Below are positions 1 through 7,991 of a DNA stretch of 44,962 nucleotides, piece by piece. The translations under genes and the position numbers were made by a program. Source of the DNA: an uncultured Fretibacterium sp. GTDB taxonomy: Bacteria > Synergistota > Synergistia > Synergistales > Aminobacteriaceae. The notes beneath the pieces are model-generated. The model was not told the origin of the DNA and made no database searches. It worked only from the letters and a program-made list of their open reading frames with translations. The stretch is taken from the NCBI RefSeq assembly GCF_963548695.1, contig NZ_CAUUWA010000014.1, positions 1 through 44,962 on the forward strand, written 5' to 3'. How positions within the stretch are numbered: the first letter of the stretch is position 1; every line of letters starts with the position of its first letter.

Positions 1-70
1 CGACGTCCTCCCCCTTTTCCGCGATCCTCTCGCGTCGGGGGAGCTCGCCCTCATTTTTACTTGCCTTCAT
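1..70 (-). CDS. 5' end of a possible RadC-family protein (partial)
   Basis: The gene runs off the left edge, so only the first 23 codons are visible. They start at an ATG whose first base is 70. An in-frame TAG (forward 77-79) lies just upstream, so no longer start is possible without a non-ATG codon, and an AGGA sits a few bases before the ATG. The peptide contains E-L-P-R-R-E-R-I-A-E-K-G-E-D-V. This resembles the RadC (JAB/MPN domain) N-terminus, which has LPRERLLxxGxExLSD. The match is short and the identification tentative; it could be any protein with a charged N-terminus. It is transcribed away from the small membrane-protein gene at 305. Confidence 0.4.
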   Translation of the reverse strand, partial: MKASKNEGELPRRERIAEKGEDV

Positions 71-160
71 TCTATCCTATGGCCCGCGGTTGGGGCCTAG
101 GCGAAATTCGGCAATTTGCCGGGAGGAAAAGGATGACGCGAAGGGGAACGGTTCTCCTGC

Positions 161-166
161 TATAAT
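161..166 (+). promoter_or_regulatory. Extended -10 promoter for the small membrane protein / AddB-like operon
   Basis: TGCTATAAT is a perfect extended -10 (TGnTATAAT). No good -35 is visible 17 bp upstream, which is usual for this promoter class. Transcription would start near 173, about 130 nt before the ATG at 305. Confidence 0.5.
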
Positions 167-178
167 CTCTCAAGAAGC

Positions 179-290
179 TCGCTGTAATTTCCTGGGAGTT
201 CGCTGTAATTTTTCATGGATCCCGCTATAAATTTCATGGTTCTCGGCAAAAATGGTTTTCGACAAAAATAGTCCTCGGCGACGCAAAGGC
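179..290. repeat. Degenerate short direct repeats in the 5' leader
   Basis: The leader contains imperfect units each beginning CGCTGTAATTT, CGCTGTAATTTTT, CGCTATAAATTT, CGGCAAAAATGG and CGACAAAAATAG, spaced about 16-22 bp. The first two are near-identical over 11 bp and the later units are progressively degraded. On the minus strand the first units would encode a repeated N-Y-S-E-L, but no supported gene lies there. Confidence 0.45.
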
Positions 291-304
291 CATTGGGAGG
301 TTTC

Positions 305-532
305 ATGTTCGGTCGCAAACCCCAGACTCCGCAAAACGCACAAAAAACGCTTCGGATTCTCACGGCTGCCGCCCTGGCCGTCGCGCTTCCGACACTCCTG
401 ATCCGCGGCCTGCTCCTCCCTTGGAGCGAGGAGGGCGTCCTGTTCGCGCTCTACGGCGCCGGGGTCGGCTTCTCGTCCGCCATCCTCCTCAGCATGCTCC
501 TCCTGTGGCTGATGAGAAAACGCGGCTCCTGA
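305..532 (+). CDS. Small two-helix membrane protein, unknown function
   Basis: This 75-residue protein starts at the ATG at 305, which has GGGAGG four bases upstream. A TTG at 293 would overlap that ribosome site and is less likely. The N-terminus is basic and polar (FGRKPQTPQNAQK). Two hydrophobic helices follow at about residues 18-37 and 44-66, and the protein ends W-L-M-R-K-R-G-S. This is the profile of a small inner-membrane protein with both ends in the cytoplasm. It lies 12 bp before the AddB-like gene and is probably co-transcribed with it. I recognise no family. The composition and ribosome site support a real gene, but its function is unknown. Confidence 0.6.
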   Translation: MFGRKPQTPQNAQKTLRILTAAALAVALPTLLIRGLLLPWSEEGVLFALYGAGVGFSSAILLSMLLLWLMRKRGS

Positions 533-544
533 CCGGAGCGGACG

Positions 545-3500
545 ATGCGGATCATCCCCTACCTCAGGGTCTCCGAGCTCGACGGGGCGATGCGAAGCTT
601 CCTCCCCCTGGGGGAAGACGTCCGCTTTGTTGTCCCGTCCCGTCGGGATCGAAACTGGTGGAGGAAGCGTGCGGGCCGGGACGAATTCGGCCTTGACGGA
701 CCTCCGGAGGATATCCTGTGGAATTGGCAGGACCTCTATGACAACGTCTGCGGCTTCTGCGAGGCCAGGCGCCTGCGCCCGATCGAGCCGCCCGACCACC
801 GTCTGATCCTGAGCCGCCTGCTCCGGGCCCTGCTGGAGGAGGAACCCGAGCTGCTGACCCTATGGCCGGGCCTGGGACGCGCAGGGTTTTTGGACATCCT
901 CTCGGAGGACATACGGGAGCTGCTCAACGAGGCCGTCCTGCCGGAGCAGACGGAGGTCGGCCTCCGGGAGGACGACCCCACGGCGCGGGTCCTCCCCGCA
1001 ATCTATCGAAGGTATCTGGATTATCTGTCCGCCAACGGACTGATGGACAGCGCCCAGGTCTGCACCATGACGCTGGAACTTCTGGCGCGCGAGCCCCTGC
1101 CGTGGGGCGAGGACCTCTCAATGGTGTTCACGGGCTTCCTCTCCTTCACCCAGGCCCAGGTGCGCCTGATCAAGAAGCTGAACGACCTCTGCCGGGAGGT
1201 CGTCGTGCTGAAGCCCGAGACGGGGCTCTCCGATTTTCACGATGCCGCGCATCAGCTGGAGGGGCTCGTCTGGGAGGAATCCCCCCAAAGCGTTCCGGGG
1301 CGCATCCTCCAGATACGGGCCCGCGAGAGCGAGCTCGAGGCGGAGGCCGTAGCGCGTATGCTCGCCCTCTGGAGCGCCGGAAGGGGCCCCCTGGCCGAGG
1401 AGATGGATTTTCCCGGATTCGGGGCCGTCGGAATGATGTCGCCCTCTGCTGATGAGGAACTCGTGACCGAGGCCCTAGGGCGCTACTCCATTCCCTATGC
1501 CGAGTCGGAGGGGCCGTCGATCGATCAAACCCTTCCGGGACGCTCACTGTCCGCCGCATGGCCGCTCTGGACCCAAGGGCTTCCGACCTACGAGACGGCC
1601 CTGTTTCTGGACCAGCCCTGTCTCGCCGGGGACGCGTTTTCCGTCTCCGAGGCGCTGAGGGCCGGGCCGAGCGGCCTCGCGTCGTGGAGGGCTTTCATCG
1701 TGGAGGGAGAGGCAAAGGGCGAGGTCTTCGAGGGGCTGCGGGGCGGAGTGCCTCGACACGCCCTCGCGGCCCTGTCGGCGACGGAGCGACTCTGCAGGGC
1801 CCTGCAGCGTGGAGGAACCCCGTCGGACTTGATGGGGGCCTTCCATCGATTCCTGACGCGAAAGGGGCTCTGGCTCGACCGGATGAAGGCCCTGCCCCTG
1901 AACTGCCCCGAGCTGGATGGCGCGATACGCGCGACCGCCTCCGCCATCGAGTCCGTGCACGAGAAGTACCTGGCGCTCCGGGAGCTCCTGCCGGACATCG
2001 GCCCTGTCGGAAGGACGCCCCTGAAGGGCGACGACGCGGTGGAGTTCCTTCTGAGCTGGTGCCGCCAGACCCGTATCCGCCCGGAGCCCCCGCTATCGGG
2101 GGCGCTGACGCTCTACCTGGGGGCCCCTCCGGTTCTGGCCTCCCATCCCATCTGGGTCATGCTCGGCGTCTCCCAGGGGAACTGGCCGGGCCGCATTTCC
2201 GGCTCGCCGCTCCTGGGGCCCTCCGAACGGGAGCGGCTTGCCGAGGCGGAGGCCTGGCTGCCCTCCGTCCAGGACAAGCACCTTCAAAGGGAGGCCCTCT
2301 TCCGTCGCCTGATCCGGACGGGAGAGTCCCTGACCATCCTCTCCAGGGCCGATATGGACGAAAACGGACGCCCAGTGCCGGACACGCCCTTTCTGGACCG
2401 TTTCATGGCGGACATGAACGTGGGCATCAAAGTGGATAGGGATGCGGACATGGAAGCAGACACAGACGGATGGACGCTGAAGGAACTGCCAACCGCCGGC
2501 GTCGATATCCTCCTGCCCGACAGCGGCCATATCTTTCCGGAGGTCGATGCCGATCCCCTTGTAACCGCCCCGCACCCTGCCGTATCCGTTGGAGGAAACG
2601 GAGAAAACGGAGGAATCGAGCCGCAGAACAACCCTCCTGCCCTCGCGGTCAGCGACCTCCAGACACTCCTCGAATGCCCTCTGCGCTACTGGCTGCAGCG
2701 GAGGGCCGGGCTGAGGGAAAGGTCCCTGGAGCTCGCCACCGCGGCGGAATGGGGCTCGCTGACACATAAGTTCTGGGAGCGGGTCTGGAGGCGATTTGGC
2801 GGTGGAGGCAAGCCCTTCCCGGAGGCTGTGGAGGAGGAGTGGCGCTCGCTCTCCTCGACCGATGAGGACTACGGGGCATTCGAAAGGCTGCTCCGGGACC
2901 GACGCCTGGCGCGTGCCCTGGAGGTGCTGCGGTTTCGGATACGAAGGCTGGCGGCGCTCCAGGCGCATATCCTGGAGCGGCTGTGGCAAAGCGGATTCCG
3001 CCACAGGGCTGTCCTCCTGGAGGAGGATGCCGAGCTTTCGCTGGAGGTCGATGGGGTCCGCTTCACCGGGCGGTGCGACCGAGTGGAGATCCTGGAGGAC
3101 GGGGGCGGACGCGCCCACGCCGTCATCACGGACTACAAGGCGGGAAGGAGCGTGCGGTACGAGGAGGGGATGAAGGACCTGGAGCGGTATCCGTGGTACG
3201 AGGGCGGGCCGTCAAAGCTCATCCGCGGACTCCAGCTCTCGGCCTATGCCCTGATGTACGGACCTCGCGAGGCCGATGCGCCGCTTGCGGGGGTCAACTT
3301 CCTGGGTCATCGGGATGGGGGGATCGCCGGGACCTTCTCGGCGGCCCTCCAGGGCGTTTATGCCGGGGTCCTGGCCGGCGAGACGAGGAACAACCGCCGT
3401 ACCCTGGACGAGCGCCGGGAGGAGGCCGGCTACGCCATGGCCTGCGCGGCACGGTTGCTGAGGAAAGGGCGGTTTGCGCCCTTCTACGATTCGCCCTCCT

Positions 3501-3589
3501 GCCGGTACTGTGACATGAAGAGCATCTGCCGCAGGGGCGAGGCCGTCGGCGAGCCCCTGGCAAACGAGGAGGAGAGCGCGGACGAGTGA
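545..3589 (+). CDS. AddB-like PD-(D/E)XK nuclease with iron-sulfur cysteines
   Basis: This 1014-residue protein has a C-terminal RecB-type nuclease domain. The active-site motif is T-D-Y-K-A-G (D863, K865). Four cysteines are placed as in AddB/AdnB-type 4Fe-4S nucleases: C711 in LLECPLRYWL, then C986, C989 and C995 in CRYCDMKSIC. The long N-terminal part should correspond to the inactive helicase-like half of AddB. I see no Walker A motif at the start, where ATP-binding family members have GxxGxGKT. AddB works with AddA to resect double-strand breaks, but no addA follows: the next gene is an Rpn nuclease. The ATG at 545 has GGAG six bases upstream. The partner may be encoded elsewhere or may be on the unseen left side. 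Confidence 0.75.
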   Translation: MRIIPYLRVSELDGAMRSFLPLGEDVRFVVPSRRDRNWWRKRAGRDEFGLDGPPEDILWNWQDLYDNVCGFCEARRLRPIEPPDHRLILSRLLRALLEEEPELLTLWPGLGRAGFLDILSEDIRELLNEAVLPEQTEVGLREDDPTARVLPAIYRRYLDYLSANGLMDSAQVCTMTLELLAREPLPWGEDLSMVFTGFLSFTQAQVRLIKKLNDLCREVVVLKPETGLSDFHDAAHQLEGLVWEESPQSVPGRILQIRARESELEAEAVARMLALWSAGRGPLAEEMDFPGFGAVGMMSPSADEELVTEALGRYSIPYAESEGPSIDQTLPGRSLSAAWPLWTQGLPTYETALFLDQPCLAGDAFSVSEALRAGPSGLASWRAFIVEGEAKGEVFEGLRGGVPRHALAALSATERLCRALQRGGTPSDLMGAFHRFLTRKGLWLDRMKALPLNCPELDGAIRATASAIESVHEKYLALRELLPDIGPVGRTPLKGDDAVEFLLSWCRQTRIRPEPPLSGALTLYLGAPPVLASHPIWVMLGVSQGNWPGRISGSPLLGPSERERLAEAEAWLPSVQDKHLQREALFRRLIRTGESLTILSRADMDENGRPVPDTPFLDRFMADMNVGIKVDRDADMEADTDGWTLKELPTAGVDILLPDSGHIFPEVDADPLVTAPHPAVSVGGNGENGGIEPQNNPPALAVSDLQTLLECPLRYWLQRRAGLRERSLELATAAEWGSLTHKFWERVWRRFGGGGKPFPEAVEEEWRSLSSTDEDYGAFERLLRDRRLARALEVLRFRIRRLAALQAHILERLWQSGFRHRAVLLEEDAELSLEVDGVRFTGRCDRVEILEDGGGRAHAVITDYKAGRSVRYEEGMKDLERYPWYEGGPSKLIRGLQLSAYALMYGPREADAPLAGVNFLGHRDGGIAGTFSAALQGVYAGVLAGETRNNRRTLDERREEAGYAMACAARLLRKGRFAPFYDSPSCRYCDMKSICRRGEAVGEPLANEEESADE

Positions 3590-3636
3590 CCGAGCCACCG
3601 GATCTTTTTTAACAGGCGGCCAGCGGTTTCGGTTTT

Positions 3637-3644
3637 GCTATAAT
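3637..3644 (+). promoter_or_regulatory. Extended -10 promoter for the Rpn-like gene
   Basis: TGCTATAAT occurs 30 bp before the ATG at 3674, the same extended -10 form as at 161. AGGAG at 3655-3659 and GGCGGA at 3661-3666 are the possible ribosome sites. Confidence 0.55.
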
Positions 3645-3673
3645 GAGTTCAGTCAGGAGAGGCGGAAAAATGC

Positions 3674-4603
3674 ATGCCCGATCGGGACATCACGGAAAAA
3701 TACCTTGAGGCTTACAACGACGTTTTTGCCGATATCGTGAACGTATTGCTCTTCAATGGGCAAAAAGAGCTCTGTCCCGACGATCTCCAGGATGCGAAGG
3801 CTCGTACCCTGTACAAGGCCGACGGCAAACTCCGGGAGCAGGAGCGCGACGTTTCCAAGCTTTGGGTATCCGAAGGGATCGTTGTTTCTCTGATCGGATT
3901 CGAGAACCAGACCCGGATCGACCGGGACATGCCGCTTCGGATACTGGGCTATGACGGGGCGGATTATCGTGGACAGCTGTCTGCGAAGGGTGTTCTCTAT
4001 CCTGTAGTGACGCTGGTCCTTTACTTTGGTGAGGAACCCTGGACGGCTTCCCGGTCTTTGTATGAGAGGATCCCGGTCTCTGAGAGATTGAGGCCGTTCG
4101 TGAACGACTACAGGATCAATCTCTTCGAGATATCATTCCTGGCGGACGATCTGCTTGAGCGGTTCACTAGCGATTTCAGGATTGTGGCGGACTACTTCGT
4201 ACAGATGAGGAGAAATCGGGACTATATTCCCTCATGTCGGACCATTGAGCATGTGGATGCACTGCTGAAGCTTTTTTCGGCACTGACGCGCGACAACCGT
4301 TTTGAGGAGGCACAGAATCAGTTAGGAAAGGGGGAGAGCGTAACCATGCTGAGCATTTTGGACAAGGTGGAGGCCAGGGGCATCGCTTTGGGGCGAAACG
4401 AGGGTATCGCTTTGGGGCGAAACGAGGGCATCGCTTTGGGGCGAAACGAGGGCATCGCTTTGGGGCGAAATGAAGGCATCGCTTTGGGGCGAAATGAAGG
4501 CATCGCATCCATTGCACGGCGGATGTTGAAGTTGGGTTTCACTCCGGAACAGATCGCCCAGGCGACCGAACTTTCCCTTGAAATGATCGAAGCATTGCGG
4601 TAG
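3674..4603 (+). CDS. Rpn-family nuclease (recombination-promoting nuclease / 'transposase_31'-like)
   Basis: This 309-residue protein has the layout of the Rpn/PD-(D/E)XK 'transposase' family. An N-terminal nuclease core contains D-A-K-A-R-T-L-Y-K, a region VVSLIGFENQTRID (E and Q of a D-E-x-Q-type site), and ...YPVVTLVLYFGEEPW. A middle helical region and a C-terminal part with a Gln/Arg-containing helix follow. Family members nick or cut DNA and stimulate RecA-independent recombination; they are not usually true transposases. Residues 236-275 are five copies of G-I-A-L-G-R-N-E, encoded by a 24-bp tandem repeat. Such a repeat could vary in copy number without a frameshift. The gene has its own promoter and terminator, so it is a single-gene unit. 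Confidence 0.8.
   Translation: MPDRDITEKYLEAYNDVFADIVNVLLFNGQKELCPDDLQDAKARTLYKADGKLREQERDVSKLWVSEGIVVSLIGFENQTRIDRDMPLRILGYDGADYRGQLSAKGVLYPVVTLVLYFGEEPWTASRSLYERIPVSERLRPFVNDYRINLFEISFLADDLLERFTSDFRIVADYFVQMRRNRDYIPSCRTIEHVDALLKLFSALTRDNRFEEAQNQLGKGESVTMLSILDKVEARGIALGRNEGIALGRNEGIALGRNEGIALGRNEGIALGRNEGIASIARRMLKLGFTPEQIAQATELSLEMIEALR
4379..4498 (+). repeat. Five-copy 24-bp tandem repeat inside the Rpn-like gene
   Basis: The five units of 24 bp start at 4379, 4403, 4427, 4451 and 4475. They differ only by GGC/GGT and AACGAG/AATGAA. Each encodes GIALGRNE. The unit length is a multiple of three, so gain or loss of copies keeps the frame. Confidence 0.95.
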
Positions 4604-4640
4604 GAGGATGCGGCCATTTGGGGCCGCATCCTCCTAGTTT
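4602..4640. terminator. Bidirectional terminator between the Rpn-like gene and hom
   Basis: A perfect 14-bp inverted repeat (AGGAGGATGCGGCC at 4602-4615 and its complement at 4622-4635) has a 6-nt loop. It overlaps the TAG stop of the Rpn-like gene and lies downstream of the convergent hom. Confidence 0.75.
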
Positions 4641-4703
4641 AGGAACATCGGAAAACTGACGCTCACACGTTCCATGGCCCCCCCGTTCCCATTTCCACTT
4701 TTT

Positions 4704-5774
4704 TTATCCCCCCGTTTCGCGCGTTTCGCTCTGCGCGTAGCGCACGATGGAGAGCAGGTCGGCGAGGATGCCCTGTGCGGTCTCACGCCCGCCTCCCCCG
4801 CTCCCGCGGAGCGTGACCGGTCCCAGGGGGTCGGCATAGAGCGTGACGATGTTCTCCGTCCCGTCGAGGGCGGCGATGGGGTTGGACAGGGGAAGCGACA
4901 TCGGCCGAACGGAGGCCCTCAGGGCGCTCCCCTCCCGCTTCAATTCGGCCAGGAGCTTGATCCGCTCTCCTCGCTCCTTCGCGTCGCGGATCATCTTGGG
5001 AGTCACGCGGGTTATTCCCTCCCTGTCGACGTCCTCCACGCGCATGTTCGTGCCGAAAAGGGCATGGGCGAGGATGACCAGCTTGACCGCCGCATCCCAC
5101 CCCTCGACGTCCAGGGTCGGATCCGCCTCCAGCACGCCGGCGGAACGGGCTTCGGCGCAGGCCTCCTCGTAGGTCCTGCCCTTCTCCATCTCGGTCAGGA
5201 CGTAGTTGGTGGAGGCGTTCAGAATACCCTGGACCCCCTCGATGGCACAGCCGGCAAGCCCCTCACGGGCCATCGCGAGGAGCGGCGTACCGCCCTGCAC
5301 CGTTCCCTCGAAGAGCAGCCGCACTCCCCTCTCTCTCGCCAAGCGTTCCAGCTCGTCGTAGGCCAGGGCGATCGGAGCCTTGTTGGAGGTCACGACGTGC
5401 AGGCCGCGCTCCAGCGCACACCGGACGTGGGACAACCCCGGCTCCCCGCCATCGAGGTTCGTGGGCGTGGCCTCGATCAGCACCTCGGCGCCCGATCGGG
5501 CAAGAAGCTCCTCGAAGGTGGCCCGAGTATCCTCAGCTTTACAGGCCGTCCCCAGCCGTCCAGTTTCCGCGAAGGTTCGCAGGACCTCCCCGAGGGACAG
5601 TCCGTCGGGCATGAGCGCCGTTCCATGCGAGCGCGAGGCAATCAGGCAGACCTGGGCCCGAAACCCGCAGCGCTCCTCCAGCCTCCCGCGGTTCTCGTGC
5701 AGGAGCTCGACAAGGCCCCGCCCCACCGAGCCGAAGCCCGCCAAAGCCAATTTCCAGACCTTTCCAGCCGCCAT
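4704..5774 (-). CDS. hom: Homoserine dehydrogenase
   Basis: This 356-residue enzyme reduces aspartate semialdehyde to homoserine with NAD(P)H in the threonine/methionine pathway. The N-terminal Rossmann motif is GFGSVG (residues 13-18). It is followed by TSNKAP, which contains the conserved Asn-Lys, then the N-A-S-T-N-Y-V-L substrate loop, and EADPTLDVEGWDAAVKL, the characteristic E-x-D-x7-G-x-D-A-A-x-K-L signature with the catalytic acid and lysine. It ends without the C-terminal ACT domain of many Gram-positive enzymes. Feedback inhibition by threonine through ACT is therefore not expected. The ATG at 5774 has GGAGG eight bases upstream. The gene lies 19 bp after the phosphofructokinase gene in the same operon. 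Confidence 0.93.
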   Translation of the reverse strand: MAAGKVWKLALAGFGSVGRGLVELLHENRGRLEERCGFRAQVCLIASRSHGTALMPDGLSLGEVLRTFAETGRLGTACKAEDTRATFEELLARSGAEVLIEATPTNLDGGEPGLSHVRCALERGLHVVTSNKAPIALAYDELERLARERGVRLLFEGTVQGGTPLLAMAREGLAGCAIEGVQGILNASTNYVLTEMEKGRTYEEACAEARSAGVLEADPTLDVEGWDAAVKLVILAHALFGTNMRVEDVDREGITRVTPKMIRDAKERGERIKLLAELKREGSALRASVRPMSLPLSNPIAALDGTENIVTLYADPLGPVTLRGSGGGGRETAQGILADLLSIVRYAQSETRETGG

Positions 5775-5793
5775 ACTCCGACCTCCGCCGTTT

Positions 5794-7011
5794 TTACATG
5801 AACCGCTCGACGGGCCCCGTCTGTTCCTCGATCACTGGAACGTAGGTCTGGGGCCTGCGGCCGAAGCAGACGTCCATCTGTTCGTAGAAGGTCACCGCAT
5901 CCAGGTTGACGAACCGCTGCTCAATCGCCCGTTCCGTGGGCACGTAGCGGATGTGTCCGTTGTGGACCTCGACGACCGTCACCCCGCTGAAGCCCTCGTC
6001 CAGGAGGATGACCCCGGCCGAGCCTATTTCCTTGCCGAAGTTGACGTCGTAGGCGGAGGTGGCCCCGCTGCGGACGATATGGCCGGGGATGACCTCGCGC
6101 ACCTCGGGGATCTCGAAGACGCCCGGCACGAACATGCCCGAGACCTTCATGAACTGGCGGATTGCGGGGTCCTTCCGCATCATGGCCTCGAGACGGGTGC
6201 GGATGTAGCGTCCCGCGCCGGCCAGGCGGACGTGCCCAAAGGAGTCCGTGCTGTCCCCGCTGTCCGAGAACACCTTGCCGTCCTCCCCCTTCACGCCCTC
6301 GGCCACGACCATGACGTAGGTCCCCGAGTGCACGTCCGAGTTCAAAATGCGCCGCATGTAATAATGTTTCACGTGCTCGTACACCGCGTCGAAGTCCACC
6401 GTGATCTCGGGGATCAGGATGCAATCCGCATCCGCAGCCACGCCCCCGCGGAAGGCCGTATGTCCGGCGTAGCGGCCGAAGACCTCGACGATCATCACGC
6501 GGTTGTGAGTCTTGCCCGTGGTCTTGAGGTCCTCGACGATGCGCGATATCTTGTTGATGGCGGAGTCCCCGCCCACCGAGTAGGTCTGGAGGTCCAGGTC
6601 CATCGTCTTGGGCGCGTGGACGCAGGCGATGCCGTTCTGTGCGAGGTCCACCACGACACTCCCCGTGTCGTCCCCGCCCGAAATGAGGAGGCCGTCGAGG
6701 TTGAACTTCCGCAGTCCCAGCAGGATGCGGTCGTACTTGTCGGGGTCGGGGATCTTCGAGATCTTCACCCGGCTGTGACCGGCGTCGCTCCCCGCGAAGG
6801 CGGAGTTGACGTGGTCCGTGCGCTCCTCGTCGAGGAAGACCAGCCGTTCGAAGTCCACCAGGTTGTAGAGCCCCGCGTACCCATTGGGGATGATGTACGT
6901 TCCGATGCCGCGCGCCATCGCGGTCTTGGCCGCGCCGCGGACGACGGCGTTCAGTCCGCCGCAGTCCCCGCCCGACGTGATGATGCCGATGTTCTTCATC
7001 TTCTTGCCCAT
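5794..7011 (-). CDS. pfp: Pyrophosphate-type 6-phosphofructokinase
   Basis: This 405-residue protein of the PfkA superfamily phosphorylates fructose 6-phosphate in glycolysis. The phosphate-binding loop is SGGDCGG near residue 13. Two positions decide the donor. The motif is GGDD (residues 112-115), where ATP enzymes have GGDG. The catalytic motif is PKTMDLD (134-140), where ATP enzymes have G before TIDND. Asp and Lys at these places are the marks of PPi-dependent enzymes, so I call it PPi-type and reversible. The base is D138. The start at 7011 has GGGAGG six bases upstream. A good promoter precedes it, and hom follows 19 bp later. Confidence 0.88.
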   Translation of the reverse strand: MGKKMKNIGIITSGGDCGGLNAVVRGAAKTAMARGIGTYIIPNGYAGLYNLVDFERLVFLDEERTDHVNSAFAGSDAGHSRVKISKIPDPDKYDRILLGLRKFNLDGLLISGGDDTGSVVVDLAQNGIACVHAPKTMDLDLQTYSVGGDSAINKISRIVEDLKTTGKTHNRVMIVEVFGRYAGHTAFRGGVAADADCILIPEITVDFDAVYEHVKHYYMRRILNSDVHSGTYVMVVAEGVKGEDGKVFSDSGDSTDSFGHVRLAGAGRYIRTRLEAMMRKDPAIRQFMKVSGMFVPGVFEIPEVREVIPGHIVRSGATSAYDVNFGKEIGSAGVILLDEGFSGVTVVEVHNGHIRYVPTERAIEQRFVNLDAVTFYEQMDVCFGRRPQTYVPVIEEQTGPVERFM

Positions 7012-7050
7012 GATGTTCCTCCCTGTTTTCCACAGTTTACAGTGAATGCA

Positions 7051-7079
7051 ATTTTATCAAATGTAGTGGGCTCTCCCAA
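7051..7079 (-). promoter_or_regulatory. Promoter of the pfp-hom operon
   Basis: On the minus strand the -35 is TTGGGA (7074-7079) and the -10 is TAAAAT (7051-7056). They are separated by 17 bp, and a TG at the extended -10 position is present. The predicted 5' leader is about 30 nt. Confidence 0.65.
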
Positions 7080-7095
7080 TGTTTGTTTCCTCAAC

Positions 7096-7857
7096 TCAAT
7101 TGCGGGGCGTCGTATATTCCTCCGATAAAGTGCGCTCCACCTCCTGCCTCCATTCATTTAAGGTCCTCTCTATCAGCCCAAAAACATTATGCGTATCCCG
7201 CTCCTTAATCGTCTGCAATATCTCGCTGTGATTTTCCAGACTTCTGGGGATCCCGTCCTTTTGCAGCAAAGACATGCGAATATATTTGGTGAAGAGTCCC
7301 AGAATTACCTTGCCGATCCTGATTATAAAAGGATTATAGGTGGCGTTAAGGATCTTTTCATGAAATTCGTTATCCAACTCAACTAATCTATTTATTTTTT
7401 CCTCATTTACCGCATCGAATCCCGTTTGCTGCATACTTGCGTAAAGATTTTTGGAGAGGACCAGCGACTGGCGAATGTCCTCAAAATCCCTTTCCGTAGC
7501 TTTGCGCATGGCAAGCAGCACGACCATACTCTCAAACATGCTGCGCAGTTCATATAGGTCCTTTGCATTCCTTGGTTCAAGGATCAAACTGAAAATCAAA
7601 GGATTGAAGATCTCCGGAGAGACCTTTGTGGCGACATATGTGCCGTCTCCTCGGAATACCTCAACTACGCCTATTGCCGCAAGCATCTTTATGGCTTCCC
7701 GAACTGAATTACGCCCGACACCAAACTTCTGACAAAATTCAGTTTCCGTCGGCAGCTTATCCCCAGGTTTAAACTCCCCCTGCTGGAGGGCCTCGGAGAT
7801 GCGCTTAACGATCTCGTTTGTAATGGATTTTGAATAAATAGGCCTCAGATCCATCAT
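7096..7857 (-). CDS. GntR/FadR-type transcriptional regulator
   Basis: The protein is about 253 residues. An N-terminal winged helix (E-I-V-K-R-I-S-E-A-L, then F-G-V-G-R-N-S-V-R-E-A-I-K-M-L, a recognition helix typical of GntR) is followed by GDGTYVA and an all-helical FCD/FadR ligand domain. FCD domains of this group bind organic acids or sugar-acid intermediates, often with a metal through Asp/His residues; E-L-D-N-E-F-H and N-H-S are candidate ligands here. It is the last gene after the SDR-TRAP-transketolase genes and is probably their local regulator. The start is uncertain: ATGs at 7875, 7857 and 7854 are all in frame, and GGGAG at about 7870 favours 7857. Confidence 0.88.
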   Translation of the reverse strand: MMDLRPIYSKSITNEIVKRISEALQQGEFKPGDKLPTETEFCQKFGVGRNSVREAIKMLAAIGVVEVFRGDGTYVATKVSPEIFNPLIFSLILEPRNAKDLYELRSMFESMVVLLAMRKATERDFEDIRQSLVLSKNLYASMQQTGFDAVNEEKINRLVELDNEFHEKILNATYNPFIIRIGKVILGLFTKYIRMSLLQKDGIPRSLENHSEILQTIKERDTHNVFGLIERTLNEWRQEVERTLSEEYTTPRN

Positions 7858-7895
7858 TTTTATAGGAACTCCCATTATTTATAAAATAAAAATTT

Positions 7896-7941
7896 CCCCC
7901 TCGCATTTCACTCGAAATATATCCAAGCCAATACGAGGGGG
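7896..7941 (-). terminator. Possible terminator between the SDR gene and the GntR gene
   Basis: Arms CCCCCTCG and CGAGGGGG (8 bp) with a 30-nt loop are followed on the minus strand by AAATTTTTATTTTAT. The long loop makes this weak. It could instead allow partial read-through into the regulator gene. Confidence 0.35.
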
Positions 7942-7991
7942 GATCGAGAAAACGGTACTTCGCCTCCTGGGATCAAGGAGGGCACCAGAGC

